From contig JAILLY010000125.1 of assembly GCA_024692905.1 (NCBI GenBank), positions 1 through 38,684 of the forward strand: 38,684 nucleotides of DNA, given 5' to 3'. The notes beneath the pieces are model-generated. The model saw only the letters and a list, made by a program, of their open reading frames with translations. It had not been told where the DNA came from and made no database searches. This DNA comes from Lachnospiraceae bacterium. Its GTDB lineage: Bacteria > Bacillota > Clostridia > Lachnospirales > Lachnospiraceae. Shown piece after piece: positions 23,015 to 30,699 of the stretch (positions within the stretch are counted from its first letter, which is position 1; the number at the start of each line of letters is the position of its first letter). A program made the translations under genes and the position numbers.

Positions 23015-25747
23015 TCAGTTGAACAGATTCCTCCACCACCACTTGATCCCTTTCGAGCCGATCGTAAATGTGATGGTCTTTGTCCCGCCGTAGTTTCCGG
23101 TCCCTTTTACAACGACGGTTGCTTTTCCTTTGTTGACATTGTTTTTGTAACTGTTTTCAACCAAATAAAAACTTACGCCGGTAACGGTTTTTGTGCCGGA
23201 TTTCCACTTGATATCACCCTTGTTTAGTTTCACTTCTTTTCCGGTATAGGCCTTGGGGTCAAGTGTTGCCGTAAGCTTACCGATGTCCTGTGCCACGATC
23301 CTGTAGATTCCCATGACAGTGCCGGTATAGTTTGTATCCTTGGCTTTGATCCATACATAAACCGGATTGCCTGCATCCAGACTCGCATCAGCTAAGATCT
23401 CATTCATCCCTTCCACATCGGACGTATAACGGATCGTCTTATCATCATAATCTTTTCCTGCTTTCAGTGCCTTTCCGTCCGGTCCGGTCACTGAGATCTT
23501 TTTAGGTTTCCAGTTGCCTTTTATATTTTTATATATGACATCGTCTACCACAATGTCACAGGTACTGATATCCGCCTTTTTGATCGTAAAGCAGACATCC
23601 TCTTTTCCTGTAAAATTGCCTTTTCCCGTAATACTGACAGTCGGCTTATTCGTTTCGCTCCCGCTTTTTACCGCCGTGTTATTGGTATACTTTACTGTAT
23701 AGTCTTTTCCTTCACTGAGAGTGGTACCGTTGAATATTACAGTCACTGCGGGCTTTACTCCGGAGCCTGCATATGGATACGGCTCCTCCTGATCCAGTGA
23801 TATCATCCCGTTCATGATCGTGACCGGCTTGATCGTAAAGGTCCTACTGACACTTCCCGTATAACCGCCGCTTCCTTTGATGGTCACTTTGGCTTTGCCA
23901 ACATTTTTGTTCTTCTCATAGATAAGTTCGTAATCCTCATCTTTTGTAAGAGTTGTGCCGTTAAGCTTTACTACCGGTTCGGGTTTTTGGTCGGTTCCGT
24001 TATAAGTGACATCATCAAGCCCCGTGATCTCTGCCTTATTGATAGGTGTTCCCGTGATCTTAAAAGTCACGGTCAGGGTTCCGGTATAACCGGCCTTATC
24101 GATCCCGCGGACCGTCACTCTGGCCGTTCCGGGATATATGTTGTCGGTATAATCGGAATCCGTTATCTCATAATAATCCTGTCCTTTTATTAAAATTTTG
24201 CTGCCGTCCCGGATGACAGGTTCATTTGCCGCTAAAGTGATCTTTTCTCCGTTTGCATAATTCTTATCTGCGATCTTATCGGCCTTCAGGGAACTCATCA
24301 GTTTCCTTTTCGGATCTGCGATCACAAAGGTTGTTTTTACTTCGCCTTCATAATTTCCGATTCCAGTGACCCTGATATAATATGTCCCCGGTTCTGCCGG
24401 AACACACCACTCGCTGTAGGCTTCATCCGAATAGCAGGCTACCGTAAAATCCTTATCTTTCTTTAAAGTCATCCCGTTATAGGTGATCTTCGGTACCGGG
24501 ATCTGTTCCTTTTTGGTGTATTTTGCTGTCGCAGACATTGTGAAGGATACATCGTCCGCATCGATATTCTTTTTTAAGATCTTGAAGCTGTCAGAATCAC
24601 TTCCGGTATAATTGCCCTTCCCGGTAACGGTAAATGTAGCTGTTCCGGCATTCGTGTTGTTTCTGTATGTTATCGTATAGTCTTTCTTTTCCTCTAAAAC
24701 TGAGGTTCCGAAATAGACATTTACCGCAGGTTTGATCGCCTTTCCGGTATAGGTCTGCTCTTCTGCCGCATCATGCGTAAAAAGAGGTGCATTCACCGGA
24801 TCAAAGCGGTCACTGCGGATTGCCATTCCGCTTCGTATCTTCGTAATTGTCTCTCCTGTTGCGGCGTCGATCCAATACTGTCCGTCAGGACCCGGAGGAA
24901 GAATATACTCCTGATCTGAACGGTTCACAACCTTTCTAAAGCCGTTGCATCCGGTAAATTGCCCATCCTCAAACGACCCTGCGTTTTTTCCGATCGTCAG
25001 TTTTCCCGTAAAACCACTGCAGCCGGAAAATGCATCCTCTCTGATCAACATTACGCTGTCCGGGATCGTCAGATTTTCCGTAAAGCCGCTGCAGTTATAA
25101 AATGCACCCTCTCCGATCGTTGTCACGCTGTCCGGGATCGTAAGGTTTCCCGTAAAGCCGCTGCAGCCGAAAAATACACCTTCGTTGATATCTATCAGAC
25201 TGGCCGGGATCGTCAGGCTTCCCGTAAAACCGCTGCATTCGGCAAATGCACTTAACCCAATACTCGTCACTCCGTCCGGTATTATCAGGCTTCCATTAAA
25301 ACCGGTGCAATTAACAAATGCCTGCCTATCAATCTTCGTCACACTGGCCGGGATCGTCAGGCTTCCCGTAAAGCCGCTGCAGCCCAAAAATGCCTCACTC
25401 CCGATCTCCGTTACAGCTTTCCCGTCAATCTCGGACGGAATGATCAGTTCTCCTGTGACTTCTCCGGTATATCCGTCAATACAGATTGTCTGATCGTCCA
25501 TAATATGATATTTCAGTTCATATGCAGCTCCTTCGTATGGTTTGCTGTATTTATATTCAACATCACCAAGCTTTTCTTCTGCTTCGGGCAAAACATCTTC
25601 GTCTGACTCCACATCGACACCGGCATCTGCTTCCGTCCCGATCTCCGGCTCCAACGGAATTTCTTCACCGAACACAGAAAAAACCTGCAGGTTCAATACA
25701 AGCGCCATACACACTGATAATGCCGTGATCTTTTTTATCTTCTTCAT
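23015..25747 (-). CDS. Secreted BspA-like leucine-rich repeat protein
   Basis: A 910-residue exported protein: signal peptide (1-27, ending VFSVFGEE), an acidic low-complexity stretch (28-60), seven 24-residue leucine-rich repeats of the BspA/LRR_5 type (about 120-264; consensus F..CSGFTGSLTIP.SVT.IG..A), then at least six beta-rich modules of some 80 residues built on TYNG..KP.V.V..NGT.L..GKDY and GKGNYTG. It ends GIKWWWRNLFN without LPXTG or membrane anchor, so it is probably released or held non-covalently. Such proteins are associated with adhesion and surface display. GGAGAGGA precedes the ATG. It lies between the kinase relic and tRNA-Arg, in what looks like an accessory stretch. Confidence 0.85.
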   Translation of the reverse strand: MKKIKKITALSVCMALVLNLQVFSVFGEEIPLEPEIGTEADAGVDVESDEDVLPEAEEKLGDVEYKYSKPYEGAAYELKYHIMDDQTICIDGYTGEVTGELIIPSEIDGKAVTEIGSEAFLGCSGFTGSLTIPASVTKIDRQAFVNCTGFNGSLIIPDGVTSIGLSAFAECSGFTGSLTIPASLIDINEGVFFGCSGFTGNLTIPDSVTTIGEGAFYNCSGFTENLTIPDSVMLIREDAFSGCSGFTGKLTIGKNAGSFEDGQFTGCNGFRKVVNRSDQEYILPPGPDGQYWIDAATGETITKIRSGMAIRSDRFDPVNAPLFTHDAAEEQTYTGKAIKPAVNVYFGTSVLEEKKDYTITYRNNTNAGTATFTVTGKGNYTGSDSDSFKILKKNIDADDVSFTMSATAKYTKKEQIPVPKITYNGMTLKKDKDFTVACYSDEAYSEWCVPAEPGTYYIRVTGIGNYEGEVKTTFVIADPKRKLMSSLKADKIADKNYANGEKITLAANEPVIRDGSKILIKGQDYYEITDSDYTDNIYPGTARVTVRGIDKAGYTGTLTVTFKITGTPINKAEITGLDDVTYNGTDQKPEPVVKLNGTTLTKDEDYELIYEKNKNVGKAKVTIKGSGGYTGSVSRTFTIKPVTIMNGMISLDQEEPYPYAGSGVKPAVTVIFNGTTLSEGKDYTVKYTNNTAVKSGSETNKPTVSITGKGNFTGKEDVCFTIKKADISTCDIVVDDVIYKNIKGNWKPKKISVTGPDGKALKAGKDYDDKTIRYTSDVEGMNEILADASLDAGNPVYVWIKAKDTNYTGTVMGIYRIVAQDIGKLTATLDPKAYTGKEVKLNKGDIKWKSGTKTVTGVSFYLVENSYKNNVNKGKATVVVKGTGNYGGTKTITFTIGSKGIKWWWRNLFN
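24958..25390 (-). repeat. Tandem 72-base repeats encoding leucine-rich repeats
   Basis: Six full 72-base units and a partial one, coding for 24-residue repeats beginning F-x-x-C-x-G-F. Units share strings such as CCGGGATCGTCAG and TTCCCGTAAA. These are protein-coding repeats that could expand or contract by recombination. Confidence 0.8.
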
Positions 25748-25834
25748 ATGATCCTCTCCGTTAGATTGTTTTTATGAGTTACCCGCATTCCTGTCCTTCG
25801 AACTTTTTCAAGCCCGAAGGAACTCGTATATAAA

Positions 25835-25863
25835 AAGGGACAGGCATTTGTCTGTCCCTTTTG
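25835..25863 (-). terminator. Terminator after tRNA-Arg
   Basis: An 11-bp stem (AAAAGGGACAG/CTGTCCCTTTT) with an 8-base loop, ending in TTTTTATATA on the minus strand just past the tRNA 3' end. Confidence 0.85.
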
Positions 25864-25871
25864 TGTATCAA

Positions 25872-25945
25872 CGTCCACGAGAGGATTCGAACCTCCGACC
25901 TTTCGCTTAGGAGGCGAACGCTCTATCCTGCTGAGCTACGTAGAC
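25872..25945 (-). tRNA. tRNA-Arg, anticodon CCU
   Basis: A 74-base tRNA without encoded CCA. The acceptor arms GTCTACG and CGTGGAC pair (one G-U) with G as discriminator. The D-arm has GCTC...GAGC, the anticodon loop is CTCCTAA within a TTCGC/GCGAA stem giving anticodon CCU (reads AGG), and the T-arm has GGAGG TTCGAAT CCTCT. A strong promoter and a terminator flank it, so it is transcribed alone. Confidence 0.95.
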
Positions 25946-25963
25946 GAACAAAACACAAAGATG

Positions 25964-25992
25964 ATTATATATGCTTTTTTGTGAATTGGCAA
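25964..25992 (-). promoter_or_regulatory. Promoter of tRNA-Arg
   Basis: Minus strand: TTGCCA (25992-25987), 17-base spacer, perfect TATAAT (25969-25964); start expected near 25957, twelve bases before the mature tRNA. Confidence 0.8.
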
Positions 25993-26001
25993 GTTATTAT
26001 G

Positions 26002-26883
26002 TCAACCAAATTCGACTTTTCCCTGCATTAATACTGTGCCTTTAAATCTCCGGCCTTTCATGGGTTCACCCAAAACATCTTTTTTATTTACGCTGATATT
26101 CATTGCCATGCCGTTATAATCAAGATCCAGGATATATATCTCCTCACCGGTGGCAGTGTTTGTCTCAACAGTATGATCTGTTATCTCACCCATGATCGAG
26201 TACAGATTACACTCGACACCGTAGGGCATGAAATAAGATTCCACAAGAGTATATACATCTTCATTCCTTATCTTCTTTGACAACTGGGCATATGTATCTA
26301 TGTCATCAAGCGTAAGGCTTTCGATGGCATTTTCATCTCCGTTCCTGGCTGCCAGCAGAAGCTTATTTCTGTTGTTCGCATTTTTTTGAGTTTTTTCTAT
26401 TTCCTTAATATCCTTTTTGATGGGGAGCATTATCATTCCGTTAACCGACATACCGGAGAAGCTTACTTCTTTTTTTTCTTCGGTGTCGGAATTCTTCTCC
26501 GCCATTTTTTTCATTACCTCAACGGAATTCTGTATATCAAAAATAAGCGTGACTCCTATCCTCGGATCATCGCATATACCTGCAAAATACTCATGTGCCG
26601 AATAGCGTTCTATATTCAGGTATTCGTTTGTGCTTATGGCATATGGTTTACATAACGGATAGTAGAAATCCAGAGTCAGTTCGTTATTCTCATCGTATTC
26701 GCCTCTTACGGCAATACCCGTACTAGGCGTAAAATACTTGACATATTCACATATAACACTGTTTCTGTCTGTTTCAATGAAGTTCTTTTCAGTCGGTTCA
26801 ACAATGATCTGTTTTATAAGACCCATTAATTCTTTTTTGGTCTTTATATTACTGAAGCCGACAGCATTTAAATATTGATGCAA
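26002..26883 (-). CDS. DUF3881 family protein
   Basis: A 293-residue cytosolic protein of unknown function. The N-terminus HQYLNAVGFSNIKTKKEL and the later CDDPRIGVTLIFDIQN segment resemble DUF3881 proteins found beside parB in Lachnospiraceae. No membrane segments or catalytic motifs are obvious. The open frame can start at a TTG at 26901, but the TTG at 26883 has GAGGT seven bases upstream and yields the family-type N-terminus (M-HQYL), so a TTG start is chosen. It is the last gene of the parA-parB-DUF4446-DUF3881 unit, starting 15 bases after the DUF4446 stop codon. Confidence 0.65.
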   Translation of the reverse strand: MHQYLNAVGFSNIKTKKELMGLIKQIIVEPTEKNFIETDRNSVICEYVKYFTPSTGIAVRGEYDENNELTLDFYYPLCKPYAISTNEYLNIERYSAHEYFAGICDDPRIGVTLIFDIQNSVEVMKKMAEKNSDTEEKKEVSFSGMSVNGMIMLPIKKDIKEIEKTQKNANNRNKLLLAARNGDENAIESLTLDDIDTYAQLSKKIRNEDVYTLVESYFMPYGVECNLYSIMGEITDHTVETNTATGEEIYILDLDYNGMAMNISVNKKDVLGEPMKGRRFKGTVLMQGKVEFG

Positions 26884-26897
26884 TATCCATACCTCGG

Positions 26898-27422
26898 TCA
26901 ATCATATTTGGTACTTTCACCCTGTAAGGCGAGCATTAATGCTTTCTTTTCTTCGTCTCCCAAAGATATCTGTGATTCTCCGTCTACTATTTCTTTCGTA
27001 TATACGTAACAGCCGTCGGAGCTGTGAACCGAGTTCAGTATAAATCCGGTCCTGTTATCATTAAGAAGAGCTATACTGAATGAAAGCTTTCCGCCCATTT
27101 CCTTAAAGGCATCGTATTTAACTATGCCCACTCTTTGATATGTTTCCTTCATATCTTCGATGAGATAGCTTATATCTTTTTTATTCTTTTCTGCCGTGAT
27201 CTTTAACAGAGTTATATCATCAAACAGGCTCTTTATTTCTTCTTCGAGACTGGCCGGCTGTCTTCCTCTCATAAACACATCGTAACTCGTTTTAAGCCGG
27301 CTGTATTTTGCGAGCAGACCTATCAGAGCGATCAGTACTATGATCAGAAAGATAAACATGAGGATAAACAGTACTCCCGGATCTATATCCAATCCCAATG
27401 AATCCAGTAATTTACTATCCAT
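26898..27422 (-). CDS. DUF4446 family protein
   Basis: A 174-residue protein with one N-terminal membrane helix (about residues 16-38), a short coiled region (60-100), and a small C-terminal beta domain with YDAFKEMGGKLSFSIALLNDNRTGFILNSVHSS-type sequence typical of DUF4446. Function unknown; the gene is a standard neighbour of parB in Clostridia. The ATG follows the parB stop codon by two bases, with CAGGT in the parB end as ribosome binding site. A link to chromosome segregation or membrane attachment is suggested only by position. Confidence 0.82.
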   Translation of the reverse strand: MDSKLLDSLGLDIDPGVLFILMFIFLIIVLIALIGLLAKYSRLKTSYDVFMRGRQPASLEEEIKSLFDDITLLKITAEKNKKDISYLIEDMKETYQRVGIVKYDAFKEMGGKLSFSIALLNDNRTGFILNSVHSSDGCYVYTKEIVDGESQISLGDEEKKALMLALQGESTKYD

Positions 27423-27424
27423 AC

Positions 27425-28327
27425 TTATACCTGACTCTCTATAGCCGAACTGATGATCTGCTCGGCTATGCGTTCAAATTCGTTTGCACTGTAATACTCT
27501 ATCTCAATCTTACCCTTCTTATTATCCTTGGGTTTGATGATCACCTTGGTGCCAAGAGCATTCTTCATTTTCTCTTCGAAGTCCTTGTATATAAATTCAT
27601 TATCAAGTTTCTTCTCGGTTTTCTGTTTGTTGACCTTGGACATGTCCTTAACGATCTTCTCTATATCACGGACTGAGAGATTCTCGTCAAAAACTCGCTG
27701 CGCCACGTTATATTGCTGCTCCTTGTCTTCAATGGATAGAAGTGCACGCGCATGTCCCTGGCTTATCATTTCATTGATTAGCATCTGCTGTACTTCTTCG
27801 CACAGATTGAGAAGTCTTATTGAGTTGGTGATGGTAGTCCTGCTCTTTGATACTCTTTCGGCAACTTCATCATGTTTTAAATTATATTTGTCCTGAAGTG
27901 TTTTATATGCAAGAGCTTCTTCTATAGGATTTAAGTCTTCTCTCTGAAGGTTCTCGATAAGTGAGATCTCAGCCTTTTCCTGCTCGGTGAATTCCTTGAC
28001 GCGGACCGGGACTTCCTTCAGCCCTGCTTTTCTCGCTGCACGCCATCTTCTTTCACCTGCAACTATCTCATAGTGGCTGCCCTGTTCCTGTACTATTATG
28101 GGTTCAATGATCCCGTATCTTTTGATAGAATCAGCCAGTTCCTGCAGCTTATCTTCATTAAAGGTTTTTCTCGGCTGATCCCTTCTTGGCTCTATGCGGG
28201 ATATCTTTATCATCATATCCGGCGATGACGTCTTCTTGTTTACATCGATTTCGCTTTTAACATCCAGTTCATCCAGCGGGATAAGAGCTCCGAGTCCTTT
28301 TCCCAAACCCTTTGATTTTGTTGCCAT
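27425..28327 (-). CDS. parB: Chromosome partitioning protein ParB (Spo0J)
   Basis: A 300-residue CTPase clamp protein that loads on parS and helps organise and segregate the origin. It has the N-terminal GLGKGLGALIP, the CTP-binding GERRWRAAR and ENLQREDLNPIEEA motifs, the central helix-turn-helix (KYNLKHDEVAERVSKSRTTI) contacting parS, and a C-terminal dimerisation domain. AAGGAG lies about 11 bases before the ATG. It follows parA by 46 bases. Two perfect parS sites lie just upstream of parA. Confidence 0.96.
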   Translation of the reverse strand: MATKSKGLGKGLGALIPLDELDVKSEIDVNKKTSSPDMMIKISRIEPRRDQPRKTFNEDKLQELADSIKRYGIIEPIIVQEQGSHYEIVAGERRWRAARKAGLKEVPVRVKEFTEQEKAEISLIENLQREDLNPIEEALAYKTLQDKYNLKHDEVAERVSKSRTTITNSIRLLNLCEEVQQMLINEMISQGHARALLSIEDKEQQYNVAQRVFDENLSVRDIEKIVKDMSKVNKQKTEKKLDNEFIYKDFEEKMKNALGTKVIIKPKDNKKGKIEIEYYSANEFERIAEQIISSAIESQV

Positions 28328-28373
28328 TGTTTAGTATCTCCTTATTATATCTGTGATCTTTTCTTTTTCTTCC

Positions 28374-29153
28374 TCATCCGCCCAGTTTATCATGTGCGAT
28401 GAATTCGGCAGCAAGTTCCGAATATTTCACCGAACCGATAGACTTCGGATCATACTCGTCGATCGGCATCCCATGACTCGGCGCTTCGGCTAAACGTATA
28501 TTTCTCGGGATGACCGTGTCATATACATAGTAGCTTACGTTTTCCTTTACATTATCTACCACCTGTTGGGACAGGTTCGTTCTTGAATCATACATGGTAA
28601 ATACTATACCGTTTATTTCAAGTTCCGCATTTATCCTGCTCTTAACCATATTGATGGTTTTTACCAGCTGGGTTAATCCTTCAAGCGCATAGTATTCGCA
28701 CTGTATGGGAACAAGGATTGAATCCGCGGTAGTCATGGAATTTACGGTCAGGATGTTCAATGAAGGAAGACAATCTATAAGGATATAATCATATTTGTCC
28801 TTTATCCAGTCCACTTCTTTTTTAAGTATTGACCAGTTTTTCTCTATCCCTATCAGTTCTATCTCCGCGCCTGCAAGTTCTGCATTTGCCGGAATTACCG
28901 AAAGATTCTTGAAAACCTCCTTGATGATACAGTCATTGATATCATCTACTTCGCCTATCATAAGCTGGTAGACGGTATTAAGTCCCGGTTCATCCTTATT
29001 TATTCCGACTCCGCTGGTTGCGTTTCCCTGAGGATCGCAGTCGATAAGAAGTACTTTTCTGCCCTTTTTTGCCAGTGCTGATGCAAGGTTTATGGACGTA
29101 GTGGTCTTTCCGACTCCGCCTTTTTGATTTGCTATTGCTATGATCTTGCCCAT
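28374..29153 (-). CDS. parA: Chromosome partitioning ATPase ParA (Soj)
   Basis: A 259-residue MinD/ParA-type ATPase with the deviant Walker A KGGVGKTT at residues 11-18, the DCDPQGNATSG switch region and the Walker B-type YDYILIDCLPSL. It binds DNA non-specifically as an ATP dimer, is released by ParB, and in related bacteria also controls DnaA. The ATG at 29153 has GGGGAGAAG upstream in a leader resembling that of the coiled-coil gene before it. Confidence 0.96.
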   Translation of the reverse strand: MGKIIAIANQKGGVGKTTTSINLASALAKKGRKVLLIDCDPQGNATSGVGINKDEPGLNTVYQLMIGEVDDINDCIIKEVFKNLSVIPANAELAGAEIELIGIEKNWSILKKEVDWIKDKYDYILIDCLPSLNILTVNSMTTADSILVPIQCEYYALEGLTQLVKTINMVKSRINAELEINGIVFTMYDSRTNLSQQVVDNVKENVSYYVYDTVIPRNIRLAEAPSHGMPIDEYDPKSIGSVKYSELAAEFIAHDKLGG

Positions 29154-29245
29154 TTTTCTTCTCCCCGTATATATATTTCTTCAGTCAAGTAATAAGTATA
29201 TCCTATGAGATATATATTTTCAATGTGTTTTGGATGTTTTTTTAA

Positions 29246-29263
29246 TGTTTCACGGGTAAAACA
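29246..29263. other. Degenerate parS-like site
   Basis: TGTTTCACGGGTAAAACA equals parS with its centre altered and lengthened by two bases. It lies 19 bases from a perfect site. Probably a decayed copy; ParB binding is doubtful because the palindrome centre is lost. Confidence 0.4.
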
Positions 29264-29281
29264 CAAGATGTAGTTCGATGA

Positions 29282-29297
29282 TGTTTCACGTGAAACA
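29282..29297. other. parS: parS site, perfect
   Basis: TGTTTCACGTGAAACA, identical to the conserved bacterial parS consensus, in the gap between parA and the coiled-coil gene. Confidence 0.95.
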
Positions 29298-29327
29298 TCA
29301 TCTTGTGTCTTTTGTGATCCGTGTAAA

Positions 29328-29343
29328 TGTTTCACGTGAAACA
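29328..29343. other. parS: parS site, perfect
   Basis: A second exact TGTTTCACGTGAAACA, 46 bases from the first, ending four bases before the stop codon of the coiled-coil gene. Confidence 0.95.
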
Positions 29344-29347
29344 TGTG

Positions 29348-29926
29348 TTATTCAAGTGAGTCAAGAAGGCTTTTTATCGAGCTTTCGATATGTTTTAACT
29401 CCTGTTTGGAACGTACAATGTCGTTATCAAATATCTTAAGACAGGTGTTTAATTTGTTGCAGACAGAAGACAGTCGGTCTTTTAGATCATCCATATCAAA
29501 ACCCGGTTCTGAAGATGAATGATCGTCCTCATTATTTTCTCCGGGTTCATCCGTAATATCAGGACCGGATCCTTCAGAACCCTGTCTGTAAATAAGATCA
29601 TTAATGTCCGTACCGTTATCGGATATGATCAATGCTTTTAACTTTTCACAATAATCATCATAATATGAATGATCAGCTCTGGTTTTTTCAATTAGTTTTT
29701 CAAGTTCAATACGTTTAATACTCAGTTCATCATATGACCCGTTAAAGCCGTCATTATTTCTTGGAGAAAACAATTTATATTCATCTTCGGACTTATGATC
29801 ATAATCCATACTCTTCTCAACTACTTCAAGTTCGGATAAGTAATTATCGAGTTCGATCTTTAGATTATTTCTTTTATCCGTAAAATCCCTGTACAGTTCT
29901 TCGATCACGTTAAAATTATTTTTCAT
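29348..29926 (-). CDS. Coiled-coil protein in the position of noc
   Basis: A 192-residue acidic protein with two predicted coiled-coil segments (about residues 1-90 and 145-192) separated by a Gly/Asp/Ser/Glu-rich linker. It has no membrane segment, no HTH and no ParB-type motif. GGGAG lies nine bases before the ATG at 29926; the frame's earlier Met codons lack ribosome binding sites. It stands between rsmG and parA, where Bacillus carries the nucleoid occlusion gene noc, but it is not a ParB paralogue. A structural or regulatory role at the origin is possible from position only. Confidence 0.7.
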   Translation of the reverse strand: MKNNFNVIEELYRDFTDKRNNLKIELDNYLSELEVVEKSMDYDHKSEDEYKLFSPRNNDGFNGSYDELSIKRIELEKLIEKTRADHSYYDDYCEKLKALIISDNGTDINDLIYRQGSEGSGPDITDEPGENNEDDHSSSEPGFDMDDLKDRLSSVCNKLNTCLKIFDNDIVRSKQELKHIESSIKSLLDSLE

Positions 29927-29977
29927 GTATGTTTTCTCCCGTATATATATCTTACCCATCAAAAACAAAAAATCAGA

Positions 29978-30694
29978 TCATAAAGGATCCTTTTGCGGAA
30001 TACCTGCTTTTCTTGGATATTTGTTGTTTACCGGACCTTTTGATTCTATAATGATAAATTTCCTGACTATATCCGAACCGGGAAGAGGTATGTTCTTTAT
30101 TTCAACTATCCCGGAATTAAAACACCTGAGTGCATTGGTACAGCTTTCTATTTCATCATCGGATTTATCTGATTTGTAGGATATAAACCGTCCGCCCTGA
30201 CGAAGAAAAGGGATGCAATACTCGGACAGGGTGCTGAGATTAGCAACAGCTCTTGAAACAGAAAGATCAAACTGACCCCTGAATGATTTTTCACGTGAAA
30301 CGTCTTCGGCTCTTCCATGGATACATATAATATCCTTAAGTCCCAGTTCATTTACTACTTCATTTAAAAACCCGATCCTTTTATTCAGAGAATCAAGAAG
30401 AGTAACACTTAACTGGGGATTTAAGATCTTAAGAGGGATACCTGGAAAACCGGCACCGGTACCTACATCTATCATCTTATTTCCGGATGAAAACTTAATA
30501 TCACGACAGATAAGAACACTGTCGATAAAGTGCTTGATGATAACATCATCATAATCTGTAATAGCAGTCAGGTTTATCTTATTATTCCATTCTATAAGAA
30601 GATCATAATATCTTTCAAACTGCAACAGCTGTTCTTCGGTATATGCAATTCCAAGGATATCAAGCGAACTTCTTAAAAGTCGGTTATCTCTCAT
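29978..30694 (-). CDS. rsmG: 16S rRNA (guanine527-N7)-methyltransferase
   Basis: A 238-residue SAM-dependent enzyme (formerly GidB) that makes m7G527 in 16S rRNA; its loss gives low-level streptomycin resistance in known bacteria. It shows WNNKINLTAI, KHFIDSVL, the SAM site IDVGTGAGFPGIPLKI and VSRAVANLSTLSEY. GAAGGT lies seven bases before the ATG, within the end of mnmG. Third gene of mnmE-mnmG-rsmG. A near-perfect parS lies inside it. Confidence 0.95.
   Translation of the reverse strand: MRDNRLLRSSLDILGIAYTEEQLLQFERYYDLLIEWNNKINLTAITDYDDVIIKHFIDSVLICRDIKFSSGNKMIDVGTGAGFPGIPLKILNPQLSVTLLDSLNKRIGFLNEVVNELGLKDIICIHGRAEDVSREKSFRGQFDLSVSRAVANLSTLSEYCIPFLRQGGRFISYKSDKSDDEIESCTNALRCFNSGIVEIKNIPLPGSDIVRKFIIIESKGPVNNKYPRKAGIPQKDPL
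30287..30302. other. parS-like site inside rsmG
   Basis: TTTTTCACGTGAAACG matches parS at 14 of 16 positions with the central CACGTG and the inner TTT/AAA intact. It is probably a weaker ParB loading site about 1 kb from the two perfect ones. Confidence 0.6.
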
Positions 30695-30699
30695 AAATA

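Noticed and set aside
24958-25390. CRISPR-like periodic repeats
   Set aside because: The 72-base period codes for 24-residue leucine-rich repeats within one long frame; there are no uniform repeats with unique spacers.
19845-25945. Mobile element
   Set aside because: No transposase, integrase or terminal inverted repeats were found; only proximity to a tRNA hints at past insertion.
29138-29344. A 68-codon frame between parA and the coiled-coil gene
   Set aside because: It consists of the parS palindromes and the parA leader; no ribosome binding site and no protein-like sequence.
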